Assembly: GCA_047602295.1 (NCBI GenBank)
Contig: JASGHP010000001.1
Location: 1 to 64,000 of the forward strand
DNA length: 64,000 bases
Source of the DNA: JACMLD01 sp047602295
Lineage (GTDB): Bacteria; Bacteroidota; Bacteroidia; Chitinophagales; Chitinophagaceae
Direction of reading: 5' to 3'
Both the position numbers and the translations under genes were made by a program. Below the pieces are notes generated by a model. The model was given only the letters and a program-made list of their open reading frames with translations, did not search any database and was not told the origin of the DNA. Positions 62,650-64,000 of the stretch are shown here, one piece after another. Each line of letters opens with the position of its first letter. Within the stretch, counting starts at the first letter, position 1.

Positions 62650-63312
62650 TTATTTCTTTTTTGGAGCTGCTTTTTTCTTTGGCGCTTCTTCCTTTTTTTC
62701 TTTTGCAGCTTTGGTAGCAGTTTTAGCTGCAGGCTTTTCTTTTGCAGCAGCAGCTTTCGCTGGCTTTTCTTCAGTAGTTTCTTTCTTTTTGGCCGCTGCT
62801 TTTTTCTTTGGCGCTTCTTCTTCCGCTACTGGTTCTTCAACTGCTTTTTTAGCAGCCGCTTTAGGTTTAGCTGCTTTTTCTTCTTTTACTTCCGCAACAG
62901 GCTCTTCTACTGCTTCTTCCACCGGCGGCTCAGACAATTTTATTTCGATATTGTTTTTCTGCAGTATTTCAAACCACTTTACAATCTTCTTCATGTCGCT
63001 GGCATATACCCTTTCAAAATCCAGATCGGGGTAAGCGCCTTCAAAATATTTTTTTACTGCTGCATTGTCTTTGGTGTCTGGCAAAGCGGCTTTGCTTTTT
63101 TGCATAGCCTGCAATATATCTACCAGGTTTACATTGTCTCTTACAGTATAAATTTCTATGCTTTCCAGGTGAGAAAAGTTATGAATACGGCTGGATACAA
63201 ATTTGGTGCTCTTGTCATCCAACGAACGTACTATGGCGCCGTCATTTTTGCTGCTGATAAGTTCATGCAAACCGGGCAAACCTGAAACGGCAATAATCTT
63301 GCTATAATCCAT
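62650..63312 (-). CDS. DUF5606 protein with histone-H1-like Lys/Ala tail
   Basis: A 220-residue protein. Start ATG 63312 (MDYSKIIAVSGLPGLHELIS) matches the DUF5606 start; the frame is open 44 codons further upstream without family similarity. Residues 1-125 form the DUF5606 domain (TKFVSSRIHNFSHLESIEIYT, DFERVYASDMKKIVKWFE). The remaining ~95 residues are almost only Lys, Ala, Glu and Pro (PKKKAAAKKKETTEE, AKEKKEEAPKKKAAPKKK), like bacterial histone H1-type tails, so nucleic-acid binding is plausible. It has its own terminator. Confidence 0.85.
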   Translation of the reverse strand: MDYSKIIAVSGLPGLHELISSKNDGAIVRSLDDKSTKFVSSRIHNFSHLESIEIYTVRDNVNLVDILQAMQKSKAALPDTKDNAAVKKYFEGAYPDLDFERVYASDMKKIVKWFEILQKNNIEIKLSEPPVEEAVEEPVAEVKEEKAAKPKAAAKKAVEEPVAEEEAPKKKAAAKKKETTEEKPAKAAAAKEKPAAKTATKAAKEKKEEAPKKKAAPKKK

Positions 63313-63461
63313 ACAAAATTGTTTTTTAAAGGACGTGCAAGATAAGGAAAACCTGAAATTTCCGGCCAAAGAGCTTTGCCACGGAGACACAGGGGACATG
63401 GAGGTTGCACATAGATTAACATTGAGGCGAAAAGGGCGCCACAAGAAAAGTCATCACTACA

Positions 63462-64000
63462 TTACAATACTACAGGCCTGTAGCGCAGTTGCAACAATCC
63501 AGATTCATATTGTTTGGTATCAAACAATTCTAATTGCATAGCGCCAATGTTTTCAAACAAAAGCCTGCCGCTGCCCAGGGTAAACGGGCAAATGCGCAAA
63601 TGGTATTCATCAATAAGATTCGCCCTCATAAATGCCTGCGCCAGCGAAATGCTGCCCCACAACACTATATTTTTACCCTGTTGTGCCTTCATTTTTTTCA
63701 CGGCCTCAACGGCTTCTTCTTTTATTAAAGTGGCAGCCGGCCAATGTCCCCAGGGTGCCGCTTCCATAGAAGAAGAAAAAATAAATTTTGGTGTCTGATT
63801 GATGCTTTCTGCAATTACTTCCTGCGCTGTAGTAGCCGTAGGCCAAAAATCTACAAACAGGCGATAGGTATTTGCGCCGAGCAGGATGGCATCTATGTTA
63901 TCCATCATCTTCAGCAAATCATCATCGGAATACTTATTTAAAGCTGCCGATTCAATAAACTTCACTTCACCTTTTGCATCTGCTGCAAAACCGTCTAAAG
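63462..64000 (-). CDS. DHFR/RibD C-terminal domain reductase, 5' end cut off
   Basis: At least 178 residues of a dihydrofolate-reductase-like protein of the RibD C-terminal family. The frame runs off the window edge: the visible start LDGFAADAKGEVKF corresponds to the SLDGFAA block that normally lies ~10 residues after the initiator Met. Further signatures are DAILLGANTYRLFVDFWP and KNIVLWGSISLAQAF, with the C-terminal IDEYHLRICPFTLGSGRLLF. These proteins are stand-alone NADPH-dependent reductases of unknown substrate in many bacteria. The start is in the neighbouring sequence beyond 64000. Confidence 0.9.
   Translation of the reverse strand, partial: LDGFAADAKGEVKFIESAALNKYSDDDLLKMMDNIDAILLGANTYRLFVDFWPTATTAQEVIAESINQTPKFIFSSSMEAAPWGHWPAATLIKEEAVEAVKKMKAQQGKNIVLWGSISLAQAFMRANLIDEYHLRICPFTLGSGRLLFENIGAMQLELFDTKQYESGLLQLRYRPVVL

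Noticed and set aside
62635..63285. A 216-residue Phe/Ser-rich frame on the plus strand opposite the DUF5606 gene
   Set aside because: It is the antisense shadow of the Lys/Ala-rich tail (AAA/GCA codons read as TTT/TGC). No start context and no family similarity.

Overview
The window reads as ordinary chromosomal DNA of a Bacteroidota bacterium, most likely of the Chitinophagales/Chitinophagaceae group. The signs are: several secreted proteins ending in type IX secretion (T9SS) sorting domains; a GldC homologue; two paralogous DUF6089/PorG-like proteins; the lineage-typical families DUF4290, DUF5606, DUF2911 and the arginase-like protein related to those encoded near gldK; promoters of the -33 TTTG / -7 TAnnTTTG type; and many short AT-rich intergenic repeats. 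I see no phage, transposase, plasmid gene, CRISPR array, rRNA or tRNA.

Layout. 1-8 kb: end of an unknown gene, a very large secreted S8 protease with a T9SS tail, and a divergent S9 peptidase. 8-13 kb: an ECF sigma factor translationally coupled to a protein with a cytoplasmic N-terminus, one membrane segment, a long Asn/Thr-rich linker and a predicted outer-membrane barrel; then a six-PKD T9SS protein flanked by two direct ~79-bp repeats. 13-24 kb: PBP4-type carboxypeptidase, arginase-like protein, PorG-like barrel, endonuclease III, HD protein, lysyl-tRNA synthetase, an LpxH-like phosphoesterase with a glycosyltransferase, and an FAA hydrolase. 24-36 kb: serine hydrolase, a tandem pair of PepSY-like secreted proteins, hydrolases, ACP phosphodiesterase, SDR, YjjG phosphatase, phosphatidylserine decarboxylase, a Tat-exported Gfo/Idh/MocA oxidoreductase and a Mn-type superoxide dismutase. 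36-48 kb, all minus strand: an envelope-biogenesis cluster (hydrolase, CBS protein, single-POTRA barrel, nadK, PorG-like, uppS, bamA, two Skp/OmpH chaperones, murI), followed by rpmH-rnpA-yidD. 48-51 kb: cvpA, yqeY-like, gldC, glycosyltransferase. 51-60 kb, plus strand: T9SS protein, DUF4290, murA, gmk, a CNNM/CorC (GldE-like) gene broken by one extra base, tatC, a small barrel, rpiB and an M28 peptidase. 60-64 kb: M3 oligoendopeptidase, DUF5606 protein with a histone-like Lys/Ala tail, and a DHFR/RibD-like gene cut by the window edge.

The common theme is the cell envelope: peptidoglycan precursors (MurA, MurI, UppS, PBP4), outer-membrane assembly (BamA, Skp x2, a BamA-like barrel), export (TatC, YidD, T9SS cargo and accessory proteins) and lipid metabolism (LpxH-like, Psd, ACP phosphodiesterase).

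Most worth a second look: the sigma factor plus trans-envelope barrel protein; the direct repeats around the PKD gene; MurA with Asp in place of the catalytic Cys; the arginase-like protein with eroded metal ligands; the single-base frameshift in the CNNM gene; and several intergenic palindromes that look like REP elements rather than terminators.
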